From NCBI RefSeq assembly GCF_001652265.1, contig NZ_LWBS01000187.1, positions 30,183-94,182 on the forward strand: DNA of 64,000 nucleotides. The letters are read 5' to 3'. Shown one piece after another: positions 1 to 8,192 of the stretch. Source of the DNA: Rhizobium leguminosarum (GTDB lineage Bacteria; Pseudomonadota; Alphaproteobacteria; Rhizobiales; Rhizobiaceae). The position numbers and the translations under genes are program-made. Every line of letters starts with the position of its first letter. Position 1 is the stretch's first letter. The notes under the pieces are model-generated. The model saw nothing but the letters and a program-made list of their open reading frames with translations, searched no databases and was not told the origin of the DNA.

Positions 1-443
1 TCGGCAATATCGTCGCGCGCGAGCAACGGCTCCAGCGGGCCGTAACCGAGGACGTCGTTGCAGATATCCTCGAGCAGCTCTTCCTGCTCGGAGATCGACA
101 TCGCAAAGTTCTTGATGGTGATGATGTCGTTGACGATGTCGCGGATTTCCTCGCGGGCGCTTTCGCCGTCGAGCTTGGAAAGCTGCGAGAGATCGATCGT
201 ATCGATCAGCGCGGAAAAGACCTGCGCCTTGGTGTCGTAATATTCATCGGTGCGGGCCGGGCGCTTGCGTTGCGGCGTCTGCATCGGCGGTGGCGTCACC
301 TGCTGGCGCACGGGCTCGCGCGAGGGTTCGACCAGAATGGAGGGGGAAGAGACCGCAGGGGCGGCGGCGGCCGGAGCCGGCGGCGGTGGAGCAATCGCTC
401 CTCCGACCTTTCCGGAACCTTCGTTTCCGCGTTTTCCAAACAT
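1..443 (-). CDS. cpaF: CpaF, Flp pilus assembly ATPase (N-terminal part, cut by window edge)
   Basis: First 147 codons of the TadA/CpaF-family secretion ATPase that powers Flp pilus assembly from the cytoplasmic face of the inner membrane. The visible part begins MFGKRGNEGSGK, runs through a Pro/Ala-rich linker (about residues 16-60) and enters the helical N-terminal domain that precedes the ATPase core (residues about 65-147, ending GPLEPLLARDDIAD, a segment typical of CpaF). Walker motifs lie outside the window. It is the last visible gene of the leftward cpaB-C-D-E-F series, separated from cpaE by a 132-bp gap that holds a repeat. The ATG at 441-443 is the only start consistent with the protein. 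Confidence 0.9.
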   Translation of the reverse strand, partial: MFGKRGNEGSGKVGGAIAPPPPAPAAAAPAVSSPSILVEPSREPVRQQVTPPPMQTPQRKRPARTDEYYDTKAQVFSALIDTIDLSQLSKLDGESAREEIRDIVNDIITIKNFAMSISEQEELLEDICNDVLGYGPLEPLLARDDIA

Positions 444-467
444 GCCACTCGATCCAATCTGCTCGTT

Positions 468-570
468 CTAGGGCATTTCCCGATCTCTCCGAGTCACGGA
501 AATGCTCTATCTTTTTGTTTTCACGCAATTCCGGACGCAAAACCGCTGCACACTTTTGCTGGAATTGCTC
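468..570. repeat. RIME-like intergenic palindromic repeat
   Basis: About 100 bp filling the cpaE-cpaF gap. Its right half (from about 517: ctttttgttttcacgcaa, then a stretch with gcacacttttg, ending gaattgctc) matches a second element at 44283-44386 nearly base for base, with short internal inverted repeats (agggcattt ... aaatgctct). Its size, structure and intergenic position recall the Rhizobium-specific intergenic mosaic elements (RIME). The element lies inside the transcript of an operon and would fold in the mRNA. Confidence 0.7.
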
Positions 571-575
571 ATCGT

Positions 576-1853
576 CTACTTGCGCTTCAGGAGGCCCATC
601 AGGCCGCCCTTCTTTGCCTTCTTGATCGCGACACGGCCGGTCACGATGTGCGATATCTGCGAAAAGGTCTCGGCTGTCGGCGACTTCGGGTCGACTTCCG
701 AGATCATCCGGCCGCTATTGGCGGCGTTGCCGAAAAGATTGATGTCGAAGGGGATGATCGCGATCGGATCGATTTCCAGCGGTTCACAAAAATCCGACGG
801 CGAAATCTCCGGACGTTTCGGCATACCGACCTGATTGAGGATGAGATGCGGCGGCCTGTCGTTCGGTCGCATCTTGCGCAACGCGTCCAGCATGTTCTTG
901 GCGTTGCGCAGATTGGCGAGATCGGGAACCGCTGCGATGACCACCTCGTCGACGCTCGATAGCACCGAGCGCGTCCATTCCGACCATACATGCGGAACAT
1001 CGAGCACGGTGACGGGCGCGCTGCGCTGCAGAACATCGAGCACCGGCTGGAAAGCCTGGCCGTCGAAATCATAGGCACGGTCGAGCAGCGAGGGTGCCGC
1101 AAGCAGCGACAGATGCTCGGAGCATTTCGTCAGCAGGCGGTCGAGGAAGACCTCGTCGAGACGATCGGGCGCGAAGACCGCTTCGGCGATGCCCTGGGCC
1201 GGATCCTGGTCGAAATCGATGTTCGCCGTACCATAGGGCAGGTCGAGATCGGCGAGGATTGTCTCGGTGGAGAAGAGATTGGAAATGCCGAAAGCGCAAT
1301 TATGCGCGATGGTCGAGGCGCCGGTGCCACCCTTCGAGCCGATGAAGGCGATGCTGCGACCGAGCGGCTCGGCGTCCGGATCGACGAAGATCGAGGCCAT
1401 CGCCGCAAGGATATCGGGCATGGCAACGGGCTGGACCATATATTCGGAAATGCCGTTGCGGATGAGTTCGCGATAAAGCCCGATATCGTTGTAATAACCG
1501 ATAATGACGACTTTGGTCGTCGGATCGCAGACCGCGGCAAGCGGCGCGAGTTCAGCGAGCAGGTTCGCGGCATTCGCCTTGGTCTCGAGGATGATGAGGT
1601 TCGGTGTCGGGGCGCCGGAAAACATATTGGCGGCAGCGGCGGTGCCGCCGCTGGTGATGCGCATGCTGACCTTCGCCACGCGCCGATCATTGGCGCAGCG
1701 TTCCATGACACGCTGCAGGGCCTCGCTCTCGCAGAAGGCGTGGACGGAGATGCGCGGCAGCGGCCGCATGTTTTCCAGATCCGCCATGCGCACCGCCTCC
1801 TCGGCGTGACGAAGCTCGCTGGGATTCCTGATTTCGTATTCGATCGCGCTCAT
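576..1853 (-). CDS. cpaE: CpaE, Flp pilus localisation/assembly ATPase of the MinD/ParA type
   Basis: Protein of 425 residues needed to position and assemble the Flp/Tad pilus machine. The N-terminal 150 residues look like an atypical response-receiver fold (VVIIGYYNDIGLYRELI). The C-terminal half is a MinD/ParA ATPase: deviant Walker A GSKGGTGAST near residue 172, followed by ADLDLPYGTANIDF. In Caulobacter, CpaE marks the pole where the pilus is built (family knowledge). It sits 14 bp after cpaD and before cpaF in the same leftward transcript. Start ATG has an upstream GAGG. Ends in a basic tail (KKAKKGGLMGLLKRK), possibly membrane-contacting. Confidence 0.93.
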   Translation of the reverse strand: MSAIEYEIRNPSELRHAEEAVRMADLENMRPLPRISVHAFCESEALQRVMERCANDRRVAKVSMRITSGGTAAAANMFSGAPTPNLIILETKANAANLLAELAPLAAVCDPTTKVVIIGYYNDIGLYRELIRNGISEYMVQPVAMPDILAAMASIFVDPDAEPLGRSIAFIGSKGGTGASTIAHNCAFGISNLFSTETILADLDLPYGTANIDFDQDPAQGIAEAVFAPDRLDEVFLDRLLTKCSEHLSLLAAPSLLDRAYDFDGQAFQPVLDVLQRSAPVTVLDVPHVWSEWTRSVLSSVDEVVIAAVPDLANLRNAKNMLDALRKMRPNDRPPHLILNQVGMPKRPEISPSDFCEPLEIDPIAIIPFDINLFGNAANSGRMISEVDPKSPTAETFSQISHIVTGRVAIKKAKKGGLMGLLKRK

Positions 1854-1867
1854 CGTTTCGTTCCGCC

Positions 1868-2617
1868 TCAGAAGCCGCTGTTGCTGTCGGCAACATCTTC
1901 GATCGTCGATGTCGTCGTCCGGTATTCCTGGATGGCATTGTTGCGCCGCTGCGCGTCGATCGGGGTCATGCCGCGGGGTGCTACCAGGTCCTCCGGATTG
2001 GCGATCTGGGCAGCCAGGTTGTTCTGCGAGGCGCAGCCGAAATTATAGTAATTCTGGTTGCTCAAATCGTTCGAGATGTCCTTCGGCCACTGGCCGCATT
2101 GCGTGGTGATCGCGGTGGTGCCGGTAAAGCTCAGCCGGATCGGCGCCGCATCGCCGGGGCCGGCCGCGGCATAGGAGGTGTTGACGATTTTCGAGCTTGC
2201 GATCCCCCGCGACGCCAGCTCGGCACGGACCTGATTGCGCAGTTGATAGGCTGCTGCCGAATTGGGCGAACCTTGCGGCGACAGCACGTAAACAGGGCCT
2301 GAGGCGCGCGAGATGTAGTTTGCGGCAAAACCGCGGATAAGATCGCGCTGGGCGATGGTCAGGCGGCGATCGGTGGAGGCGACGGGTATATCAACCGTCT
2401 GCTCCGCCTCCGTCACGATGATCGGGTGGCGGGCACGGTAATCGTCCGGAATGCCGCCGGTCGTCAGTTGGTCGTGCGGGCCGGCGCATCCGGAAAGGAC
2501 GGCCACCGCCGTGGCAAAAAACGCCTTCGAGATTCCGAAGCGGGGTGTCGTCGAATTCATGTGGGCCATCGCCTGATCTCTGTTCTGTGCCATTGCTGCC
2601 GATCGTGTCCCGCTCAT
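1868..2617 (-). CDS. cpaD: CpaD, Flp pilus assembly lipoprotein
   Basis: CpaD/RcpB-family protein of 249 residues, an envelope component that accompanies the CpaC secretin. A hydrophobic stretch ends in a lipobox (AVLSGC, Cys near residue 44), so it is predicted to be lipid-anchored. The start at 2617 overlaps the cpaC stop as ATGA, which suggests translational coupling. ATGs at 2593 and 2560 (MNSTTPRFG) are alternatives that give a more usual lipoprotein signal length, so the true start is uncertain. The CpaD core (VPVASTDRRLTIAQRDLIRG, and a C-terminal region with two Cys) is intact. Confidence 0.9.
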   Translation of the reverse strand: MSGTRSAAMAQNRDQAMAHMNSTTPRFGISKAFFATAVAVLSGCAGPHDQLTTGGIPDDYRARHPIIVTEAEQTVDIPVASTDRRLTIAQRDLIRGFAANYISRASGPVYVLSPQGSPNSAAAYQLRNQVRAELASRGIASSKIVNTSYAAAGPGDAAPIRLSFTGTTAITTQCGQWPKDISNDLSNQNYYNFGCASQNNLAAQIANPEDLVAPRGMTPIDAQRRNNAIQEYRTTTSTIEDVADSNSGF

Positions 2618-4113
2618 TTGTAGATGAACCCGATCGAGCCGTGGAACTGCGCGTCGGCGACGGGCGCCTCGCGGCGGCCATAGACCTTGTTGACACGGTT
2701 GAGGAAGAAGGTTGCGCCATCGTTCTCAGGGCTAAAATTGTCGTCCGGCCGGTTGAGCTGATTGCGCGCCACCGGACGCACCAGATAGGGCGTTGCGATG
2801 ATGACGAGCTCGGTTTCCTGACGCTCGAAACCCTTCTGGCGGAAGAGCGTGCCGAGCAGCGGGATCTTCGAGACGCCGGGCGTGCCGCCCATCGTCTGAG
2901 AAACGTTGTCGCGGATCAGGCCGGCGAGCGCGATCGAACCGCCCGAGGGCAGCTCCACCGAGGTCTCCGCCGAACGGCGCTGATAGGTGGCGTTGCCGCT
3001 GCCGGCCACCGGTTCGGAGACATTGGTCTTGATCTGCAGGCTGATGCGTCCCGATGACAGCACGACCGGCTTGAAGGCGAGGTTAATACCATAGTTAAAC
3101 GGCGTGACGGTGACGTTGCCGTTGCTGTCGGTCGTCGAATAGAGCTGCTGACCGCCGGAATTGAAGGTCGCGGCCTGACCCGATATCGCCGTCAGCGTCG
3201 GCTCGGCGAGCGTCTTGACGACCTTGGCCTGCTCCAGTGCGTTGAGATACGTCGAAATGTCATATTTGCCGATCGAGCTCTTGAAGAGCGCCGCCAGACC
3301 GCCGCCAACCGTCGATGTGGCACTGTCGGCGATGGGACTGCCGAGCTGGGCGACCGTCATGCCGGAGGAACTGGAAACGAGGTTGTCGAAGCCAAGCTGC
3401 TTCAGCACTTCGCGGCGGACCTCGGCGATCGTCACCTTGAGAGTGACCTGGTCCTCGCCCTCGATCTGCAGAAGATTGACGACCTGCGAGGCCTGACGGT
3501 TTTCGGCAAAGAGCGCCACCGAGCTATCGCCGCCGGTGCCGGATGCGGTCTCGGTTCTGGTCGTCGCCTCGCCGCCCTTCAGGAAGACCTGCGCCAGATC
3601 GGCCGCCTGCGTGGCATCTTGCGGCGTGCGCACGGTGCCGGTCAGCACGATGTTGTCGGAGACGATTTCGACGTTGATGTTGGAGTCGGGAATGAAGCGG
3701 CGGAGATTGACTTCGAGGCCGGAGACGTCGCGTTCGATCTCGATGTCGAGATTGACGATCTCCTGTCCACCGGCACCGAAGACGAAGATATTGGTCTGGC
3801 CGACCTTCTTGCCGAACAGGTAGATGCGCCGCGAGGTACGGGTCACGGCATCGGCCATGGTCGGATCGGAGACGAGGATATCGTGCGCGTCGTCCGGCAG
3901 ATCGACGACGACGGCCTTGTTGAGCCCGAGCTTCAGCCGGCGATGGGCATTGGGGCCGGTCTGAGAGATCCGGACCAGGCTATCGGAATCGGCGTGCGCC
4001 TCGCCGGCGCCGAGAAACGGGGCGAAAGAGGTCGGCACTATACCGGAGACGCCGATTGCCAGCGAAAGGCAGCCTGTCAGGAGAGGTCCGGCGCGCCGCG
4101 TTGAATTGCCCAT
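2614..4113 (-). CDS. cpaC: CpaC, Flp pilus outer-membrane secretin
   Basis: Secretin of 499 residues that forms the outer-membrane pore for the Flp pilus. Order: signal peptide (about residues 1-40), pilus N-terminal domain (about 50-135, KLGLNKAVVVDLPDDAHDIL), BON-like domain (about 135-200), secretin core with the conserved GGxxxxxGLI-type region (LPSGGSIALAGLIRDNVSQ) and VPLLGTLF-like motif (KIPLLGTLFRQKGF). ATG at 4113 is preferred over an in-frame GTG at 4119 because AGGA lies about 8 nt upstream of the ATG. cpaB ends 12 bp upstream, so they are co-transcribed. Confidence 0.93.
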   Translation of the reverse strand: MGNSTRRAGPLLTGCLSLAIGVSGIVPTSFAPFLGAGEAHADSDSLVRISQTGPNAHRRLKLGLNKAVVVDLPDDAHDILVSDPTMADAVTRTSRRIYLFGKKVGQTNIFVFGAGGQEIVNLDIEIERDVSGLEVNLRRFIPDSNINVEIVSDNIVLTGTVRTPQDATQAADLAQVFLKGGEATTRTETASGTGGDSSVALFAENRQASQVVNLLQIEGEDQVTLKVTIAEVRREVLKQLGFDNLVSSSSGMTVAQLGSPIADSATSTVGGGLAALFKSSIGKYDISTYLNALEQAKVVKTLAEPTLTAISGQAATFNSGGQQLYSTTDSNGNVTVTPFNYGINLAFKPVVLSSGRISLQIKTNVSEPVAGSGNATYQRRSAETSVELPSGGSIALAGLIRDNVSQTMGGTPGVSKIPLLGTLFRQKGFERQETELVIIATPYLVRPVARNQLNRPDDNFSPENDGATFFLNRVNKVYGRREAPVADAQFHGSIGFIYK

Positions 4114-4125
4114 TTGCACGTCCTT

Positions 4126-4941
4126 TTACTCCGCCTTCGGCGCTGCGCTGGCATCCGTGACGATGGCGCCCGACTTGATGACCTGGATGATCGCACTGCC
4201 GTTGTCACCGCTCAGGAGATAGTCGGCGGCACTGGTATCCTGCTCCTGCGCATCGGCGACCGAGCGCAGCGCGAGCGACAGCCGGTCCGCCATCTGCTGG
4301 GCGACAGCGAGAACCTTCGTTTGATCAGGGGTGAGTTCGAGCGTCGCGGTCGTACCGACCACCGATTTCGAGCCGTCGTCCTTTTCCTGGATCTGCTGGT
4401 CGATGGCGAGGACGCGGACATTGCTCAGCACGGTTTCGGTAATGAGCTTGTCGGCTTCGGTGCCTTTGCGGACCATGATGACATCGACGCGGTCGTTCGG
4501 CAGGATGAAACCCCCGGCACCTGTTGCCACCGATATCTCGGTCGCGACGGCGCGCTTGCCGGCCGGCAACAGCGAGGAGAGGATGCGGCTGCTGGAATCG
4601 GCGATCTTTTCCGGCCGGATCGGTTCGCCTTCGAAGATCGGCAGGCGCACGACGGCGCCCTGCAGATCTTTGATCGCATCCGGCTTGTCGGCTTCGGTGA
4701 TGAGGCCCTGGACGACGCCGCCCTGCGGCCAGGCCATCCAGTGCACCAACTTGTCGTCCAGCCTTGCGCCGACCGGCAGATTGGCGCTCGAGACGAGGAC
4801 GTTGACGGTCGGTTCCTTCTCGATGACCGACTGAACCTGGGTGACGACACCGCCACTGCCAGCCATGCGCATTGCCAGGAGGCCGGCGAGGCCGGCTGCC
4901 ACCACGGCGACAGCTAGGATTATAAGGCGGGCCGGTTTCAT
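4126..4941 (-). CDS. cpaB: CpaB/RcpC, Flp pilus periplasmic assembly protein
   Basis: CpaB family (SAF domain plus RcpC domain), 271 residues. One N-terminal membrane segment (MKPARLIILAVAVVAAGLAG), then the SAF domain (about residues 45-110, VNVLVSSANLPVGARL). It is periplasmic and works with the secretin CpaC. GAGG lies upstream of the ATG. It is first of the cpaB-F run. The 110 bp between it and cpaA carries CtrA-type sites, so a promoter probably starts here. Confidence 0.92.
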   Translation of the reverse strand: MKPARLIILAVAVVAAGLAGLLAMRMAGSGGVVTQVQSVIEKEPTVNVLVSSANLPVGARLDDKLVHWMAWPQGGVVQGLITEADKPDAIKDLQGAVVRLPIFEGEPIRPEKIADSSSRILSSLLPAGKRAVATEISVATGAGGFILPNDRVDVIMVRKGTEADKLITETVLSNVRVLAIDQQIQEKDDGSKSVVGTTATLELTPDQTKVLAVAQQMADRLSLALRSVADAQEQDTSAADYLLSGDNGSAIIQVIKSGAIVTDASAAPKAE

Positions 4942-5001
4942 CGATCATTCCTCAGGGCACGATATGTTCGCCCTGTAGAATGCTCAGCAATTGGTATAAT
5001 T

Positions 5002-5044
5002 ATGGTTAATGGAACGCTTACATTTTAAGTTAACGGGCATTTAA
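5002..5044 (-). promoter_or_regulatory. CtrA-type binding sites before cpaB
   Basis: Read on the minus strand: TTAA-ATGCCCG-TTAAC at 5044-5030, an exact TTAA-N7-TTAA match to the full CtrA box, followed by TTAACCAT at 5009-5002, the canonical half-site. Both lie 60-105 bp upstream of the cpaB start. CtrA control of pilus genes is established in Caulobacter; here it is inferred from the motif. Confidence 0.6.
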
Positions 5045-5051
5045 AATACCG

Positions 5052-5564
5052 TTATTTCAGGCTTTCCAGCGCGACGAGAAAGAGCGGCGAGGAAGGGAAG
5101 GCCATGAAACCGCCGATCGCGATCGCGATGCCATAGGGGATCTTCTTGGCGAGCAGGATCGAGTTCGGCACCGGCAAACCGATGGCGAGGATGGTGTCCG
5201 ATTGCGCTCTCACCAGCAGGATCAACAGGGTGATGAGGCCGCCGATCATGGCAACGTCGGTCATGAGGAACGCAAGGGATTGGTTCAGACCGAACCAGAG
5301 CGCGGTAGCGGTCAGCAGCTTGGCGTCGCCGCCGCCCATCACATTAAAGGCAAAAAGGGCAAAGCAGGCGCCAAAGACGATGGCAGCAGCGGCGAGATGC
5401 ATGCCGATCATTTCCAGGCCCAGGCCGGAGAATGGCGCGAGGAGAAGGAAAGAGGCAACAAGGATCAAGGAAATACGGTTCGGGATCGTCATGGTCAACA
5501 GATCCGAGAAGGCCGCCATGGCCAGGCAGAGTGGCAGTATTAGAAAAACTGCAGCTGCGAACAT
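5052..5564 (-). CDS. cpaA: CpaA, Flp prepilin peptidase
   Basis: Type IV prepilin leader peptidase of the short Flp class, 170 residues, with about five to six membrane segments. It cleaves the Flp pilin after the Gly of its leader. Both catalytic Asp motifs are visible: SDLLTMTIPN near residue 22 and GGGDAKLL near residue 78. It lies between pilA and cpaB on the same strand, separated from pilA by two stem-loops and from cpaB by a CtrA-site region. Its start ATG lacks a strong ribosome site, in keeping with low expression relative to the pilin. Confidence 0.92.
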   Translation of the reverse strand: MFAAAVFLILPLCLAMAAFSDLLTMTIPNRISLILVASFLLLAPFSGLGLEMIGMHLAAAAIVFGACFALFAFNVMGGGDAKLLTATALWFGLNQSLAFLMTDVAMIGGLITLLILLVRAQSDTILAIGLPVPNSILLAKKIPYGIAIAIGGFMAFPSSPLFLVALESLK

Positions 5565-5591
5565 GCGTATACCCGATCATGACATGATGCG

Positions 5592-5656
5592 AAAAGGCTC
5601 ACGGCCGTTCAGCCTGTGAGCCCGCTCGAATAGTTCGGCCGGAGCAAATCCGGCCG
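5592..5656 (-). terminator. Tandem stem-loops after pilA
   Basis: Two hairpins in the pilA-cpaA gap. Minus-strand order: CGGCCGGA/TCCGGCCG (5656-5636, 5-nt loop), then GGCTCAC/GTGAGCC (5622-5596, 13-nt loop) followed directly by TTTT. The second is terminator-like. Together they would stop or slow most transcripts after the pilin gene and stabilise the pilin mRNA, with read-through to cpaA. Confidence 0.65.
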
Positions 5657-5677
5657 GCATTATGCAGATGCCGCTGC

Positions 5678-5866
5678 TTAGCTGCCGCTCGCGGTGGCCG
5701 CAGTATTCATCTTGGTGCCCAAGTTGTTGAACGTATCGCCGATCTTGCCGCCGAGGGTCGTTGCGCCGGTGATGAGCGCTACGGAAATGAGGGCGGCGAT
5801 CAGGCCGTATTCGATCGCGGTCGCGCCGGATTCGTCCTTCAGAAAACGGCTAAAAAGCTTGGTCAT
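5678..5866 (-). CDS. pilA: Flp-family type IVb pilin
   Basis: Major pilin subunit, 62 residues. Short basic leader MTKLFSRFLKDESG is cut before ATAIEYGLIAALISVAL; the Glu at mature position 5 and the hydrophobic helix are the Flp signature. The start at 5866 follows a strong ribosome site (AGGAG 5 nt upstream), unlike the neighbouring pilus genes. First of the leftward pilus run; a double stem-loop follows its stop. Confidence 0.95.
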   Translation of the reverse strand: MTKLFSRFLKDESGATAIEYGLIAALISVALITGATTLGGKIGDTFNNLGTKMNTAATASGS

Positions 5867-6246
5867 GATAACTCCTAACTCCAGTTGATGTTCAGCACGT
5901 CCGCCAACTGTTTGCCGTTGATCGGATGACTGCAACCTAGCGAATGGCCGTTTCCATCGGCTTAAGGAAAAGAGTTAACGACATGTGAACGAGACAACAG
6001 GCCTTTGTAGAGTCAGTATTTTCTTACGCACTTACCTCAATATTTAACAATATTCCGGGAATAACTGCTGCATTCATCCGGAAATAGCACAAATTGCGTC
6101 TCCAACCGGGGCGTGCGCCGCCCCGAAACCGTGCCAGATCGGAGCATTACGCTTCATCCTGGAACAGAGCGGCAAGCTTAAGGCTTCGTTCACCATTTTT
6201 TTCCATTCTATGTGCATATTGCGCTGTGATCGTGAAAGAGGACCAA
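5867..6246. other. Divergent promoter region, pilA / pilus N-domain gene
   Basis: 380 bp without a gene. AT-rich core at about 6000-6060 with the inverted repeat aatatt-taac-aatatt (6039-6054). Near pilA there are two TTAA elements (ttaaggaaaagagttaac, about 5962-5980) but with 9 bp between them, so not a canonical CtrA box. Both divergent genes probably have their promoters here. Confidence 0.5.
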
Positions 6247-6657
6247 ATGTCATCGAGCGGCAAAACCATTTTCTTTGCCGGCATGATCGCCGTTTTCGGT
6301 ATTTCGGGAGTTTCCGCGGCCGCAGACGATGACATGCTGCGCGTCTACATGGATCACGCGCGCGTATTGAAGCTTGACCGCCCCGTCAGCAAGGTGATCG
6401 TCGGCAATGCCAAGGTCGCCGATGCGACCGTCGCCGACGCCAAGACCATCGTGCTGACAGGACGCAGTTTCGGCACCACAAATCTGGTGCTTCTCGATGC
6501 CGACGGCAATGCGATCCTCGACGAGCGCATCCTGGTGTCGATCGATGAGGGCAATACGGTGCGCGTCTACCGGCAGACCGAGCGCTCCGTGCTGTCCTGC
6601 ACGCCGAATTGCGAGCAGCATGCGCAGCAAGCGGCCACCGCGACCGCCTCACCCTGA
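6247..6657 (+). CDS. Stand-alone pilus-formation N-terminal domain protein
   Basis: Secreted protein of 136 residues. A signal peptide (about 1-26, ending VSAAA) is followed by one domain (LRVYMDHARVLKLDRPVSKV ... LVLLDADGNAILDERILVSID) that matches the N-terminal domain of secretins such as CpaC, but with no secretin core. Two Cys near the C-terminus (SCTPNC) could form a disulfide. Divergent from pilA and followed by TadE-like genes, so probably a periplasmic accessory of this pilus. ATG at 6247 follows GAGG about 9 nt upstream and starts exactly at the signal peptide. Confidence 0.8.
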   Translation: MSSSGKTIFFAGMIAVFGISGVSAAADDDMLRVYMDHARVLKLDRPVSKVIVGNAKVADATVADAKTIVLTGRSFGTTNLVLLDADGNAILDERILVSIDEGNTVRVYRQTERSVLSCTPNCEQHAQQAATATASP

Positions 6658-6771
6658 GCATATCTCGGAGCTTCCTCGACCATTCGTTAAAATCATCGTG
6701 TCAGGTTGAAACGGAAAATCAACGAACGGATCCTAGTGTGACGGACGGAGAATGTCGCTTAGGTCCAGGCA

Positions 6772-7407
6772 ATGACGGTAATTGATCAGAAGACGGATAA
6801 GGCGCGCGCCTTTACGCCATTCCGTTTCTTACGGTTTCGCGCTCTCGCCCGCTCGCGCGACGGCGCAGCGGCGATCGAATTCGCCCTGCTTGCCATTCCC
6901 TATTTTCTGGTGATTTTCGCAATCCTCGAAACTTTCGTCGCCTTCGCCGCCGAGGAACTCGTCTCCAACGGCGTTGATACGATGAGCCGCCGGATGCGAA
7001 CCGGGCAGATCACCTATAATCTCGGCCGCACGACCGATATGAACCAGGCGCAATTCCGCCAGGCTTTCTGCGACGAGATCTCGATCCTGGTCCGCTGCTC
7101 GGCGAGCGAAGTCGCCACGCCGAGCAAGCTCTACCTGGATGTACAGACGTTCAGCACGTTTTCGGCCATTCCGACGACGATCCCCAAGCTTTCCACCGAC
7201 AAATATGCCGATATCAACACGGCGGCCTTCAAATATGCTCCGGGCGGCGCTGGCACGATCAATATGGTCCGCGCCTATTACCGCTGGGAAATCATCACGG
7301 ATCTGGTCCGGCCCTATATCACCACGATACGTCCCTCCGACGGCTCGATGCCGAGCCAATATCTGATCGTCGCCACCGCGGCCTTCCAGAACGAGCAGTA
7401 TCCATAA
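6772..7407 (+). CDS. TadE-like minor pseudopilin
   Basis: TadE/TadG-family protein of 211 residues. After a basic N-terminus comes the TadE motif (DGAAAIEFALLAIPYFLVIF, about residues 32-51), a prepilin-like Gly/Glu segment followed by the single membrane helix. The rest is periplasmic and carries two Cys. TadE proteins are processed by the prepilin peptidase and are needed for Flp pili. It overlaps the next gene by one base (TAATG), so the two are coupled. Confidence 0.88.
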   Translation: MTVIDQKTDKARAFTPFRFLRFRALARSRDGAAAIEFALLAIPYFLVIFAILETFVAFAAEELVSNGVDTMSRRMRTGQITYNLGRTTDMNQAQFRQAFCDEISILVRCSASEVATPSKLYLDVQTFSTFSAIPTTIPKLSTDKYADINTAAFKYAPGGAGTINMVRAYYRWEIITDLVRPYITTIRPSDGSMPSQYLIVATAAFQNEQYP

Positions 7408-7988
7408 TGGCGTTGCGCAACCCGTTCACAAGGCTGGTCCTGACGGCGCGGCGGCTCATCCGAGATCGCAAGGGCGCCGGAGCGATCGAATTCGCGATCC
7501 TCTTTCCCGTGCTCATCATGCTCTACATTGGCGCTTTCGAGATCACGATCGGCCTCAGCGTCAGCAAGCGCGTGACACGCGCCGCAGGAACGGTGGCCGA
7601 CCTCATCACCCAGCAGCAATCCGTCACGAAGAGCGCGCTCGCGCAGATGCCTTCGGTCGCAACGGCGATCTTCGTGCCCTACAATTCGACGGCGCTGACG
7701 ATGAAGATCACCGGGATTACCATCGATGCCAGCGCCAATGCGAAGGTGCTCTGGTCGTGGGCGCAGGACGGGACGGTGCCCTATGCCAAGAACGCCACAG
7801 TGAGCAACGTGCCATCGGACATGCAGACGGCGAACAGCTTCCTGGTCCGCACCGAACTCAGCATCCCCTATACGATGTTCCTGTTCGCCCCGAATTTCAT
7901 GCCGGACGGCATGCGCACGATTACCATCGGCCGTAGTTATTTCTACCGCCAGCGGCAAGGCGACTCGATTCCCTGCGGCGACTGCTGA
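7407..7988 (+). CDS. TadE-like minor pseudopilin (second copy)
   Basis: Second TadE-like protein, 193 residues, start ATG shared with the stop of the preceding gene. The motif KGAGAIEFAILFPVLIMLYI (about residues 28-47) gives the processed pseudopilin helix. The tail ends GDSIPCGDC with two Cys. Probable partner of the preceding TadE protein in the pilus base. The transcript would end in the palindromic repeat that follows. Confidence 0.87.
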   Translation: MALRNPFTRLVLTARRLIRDRKGAGAIEFAILFPVLIMLYIGAFEITIGLSVSKRVTRAAGTVADLITQQQSVTKSALAQMPSVATAIFVPYNSTALTMKITGITIDASANAKVLWSWAQDGTVPYAKNATVSNVPSDMQTANSFLVRTELSIPYTMFLFAPNFMPDGMRTITIGRSYFYRQRQGDSIPCGDC

Positions 7989-8008
7989 CGCCCCCTTCCC
8001 GCTCTTGT

Positions 8009-8103
8009 CTGCTGCATAACTCCCTAGATCGAAATCGATTTAGGGAGTTATGCAGCAGTTCAAAGCGTTACAGCGTCCTTTGAAGAAGACGCGCGGTGCT
8101 GTA
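8009..8103. repeat. Dispersed palindromic repeat, family A copy 1
   Basis: Begins with an 18-bp perfect inverted repeat (8009-8026 and 8041-8058, ctgctgcataactcccta on the left) and continues with a second hairpin whose ends are ttacagcgtc and gacgc...gctgtaa. The same two-hairpin plan recurs at 40241-40348 and 59761-59855. Located after the TadE genes, where it can act as a terminator. Confidence 0.75.
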
Positions 8104-8192
8104 ATTTGCCAAGCTGGCCGCGGCATTATATGGCTGGATCTCAGCCGCCTCCGACATTCCAGAGGCCGGCGATCGGCTTTCTCGGGTGTAAA

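Noticed and set aside
5960..5982. CtrA box before pilA
   Set aside because: The two TTAA elements are separated by 9 bp, not 7, and the flanks do not match the consensus.
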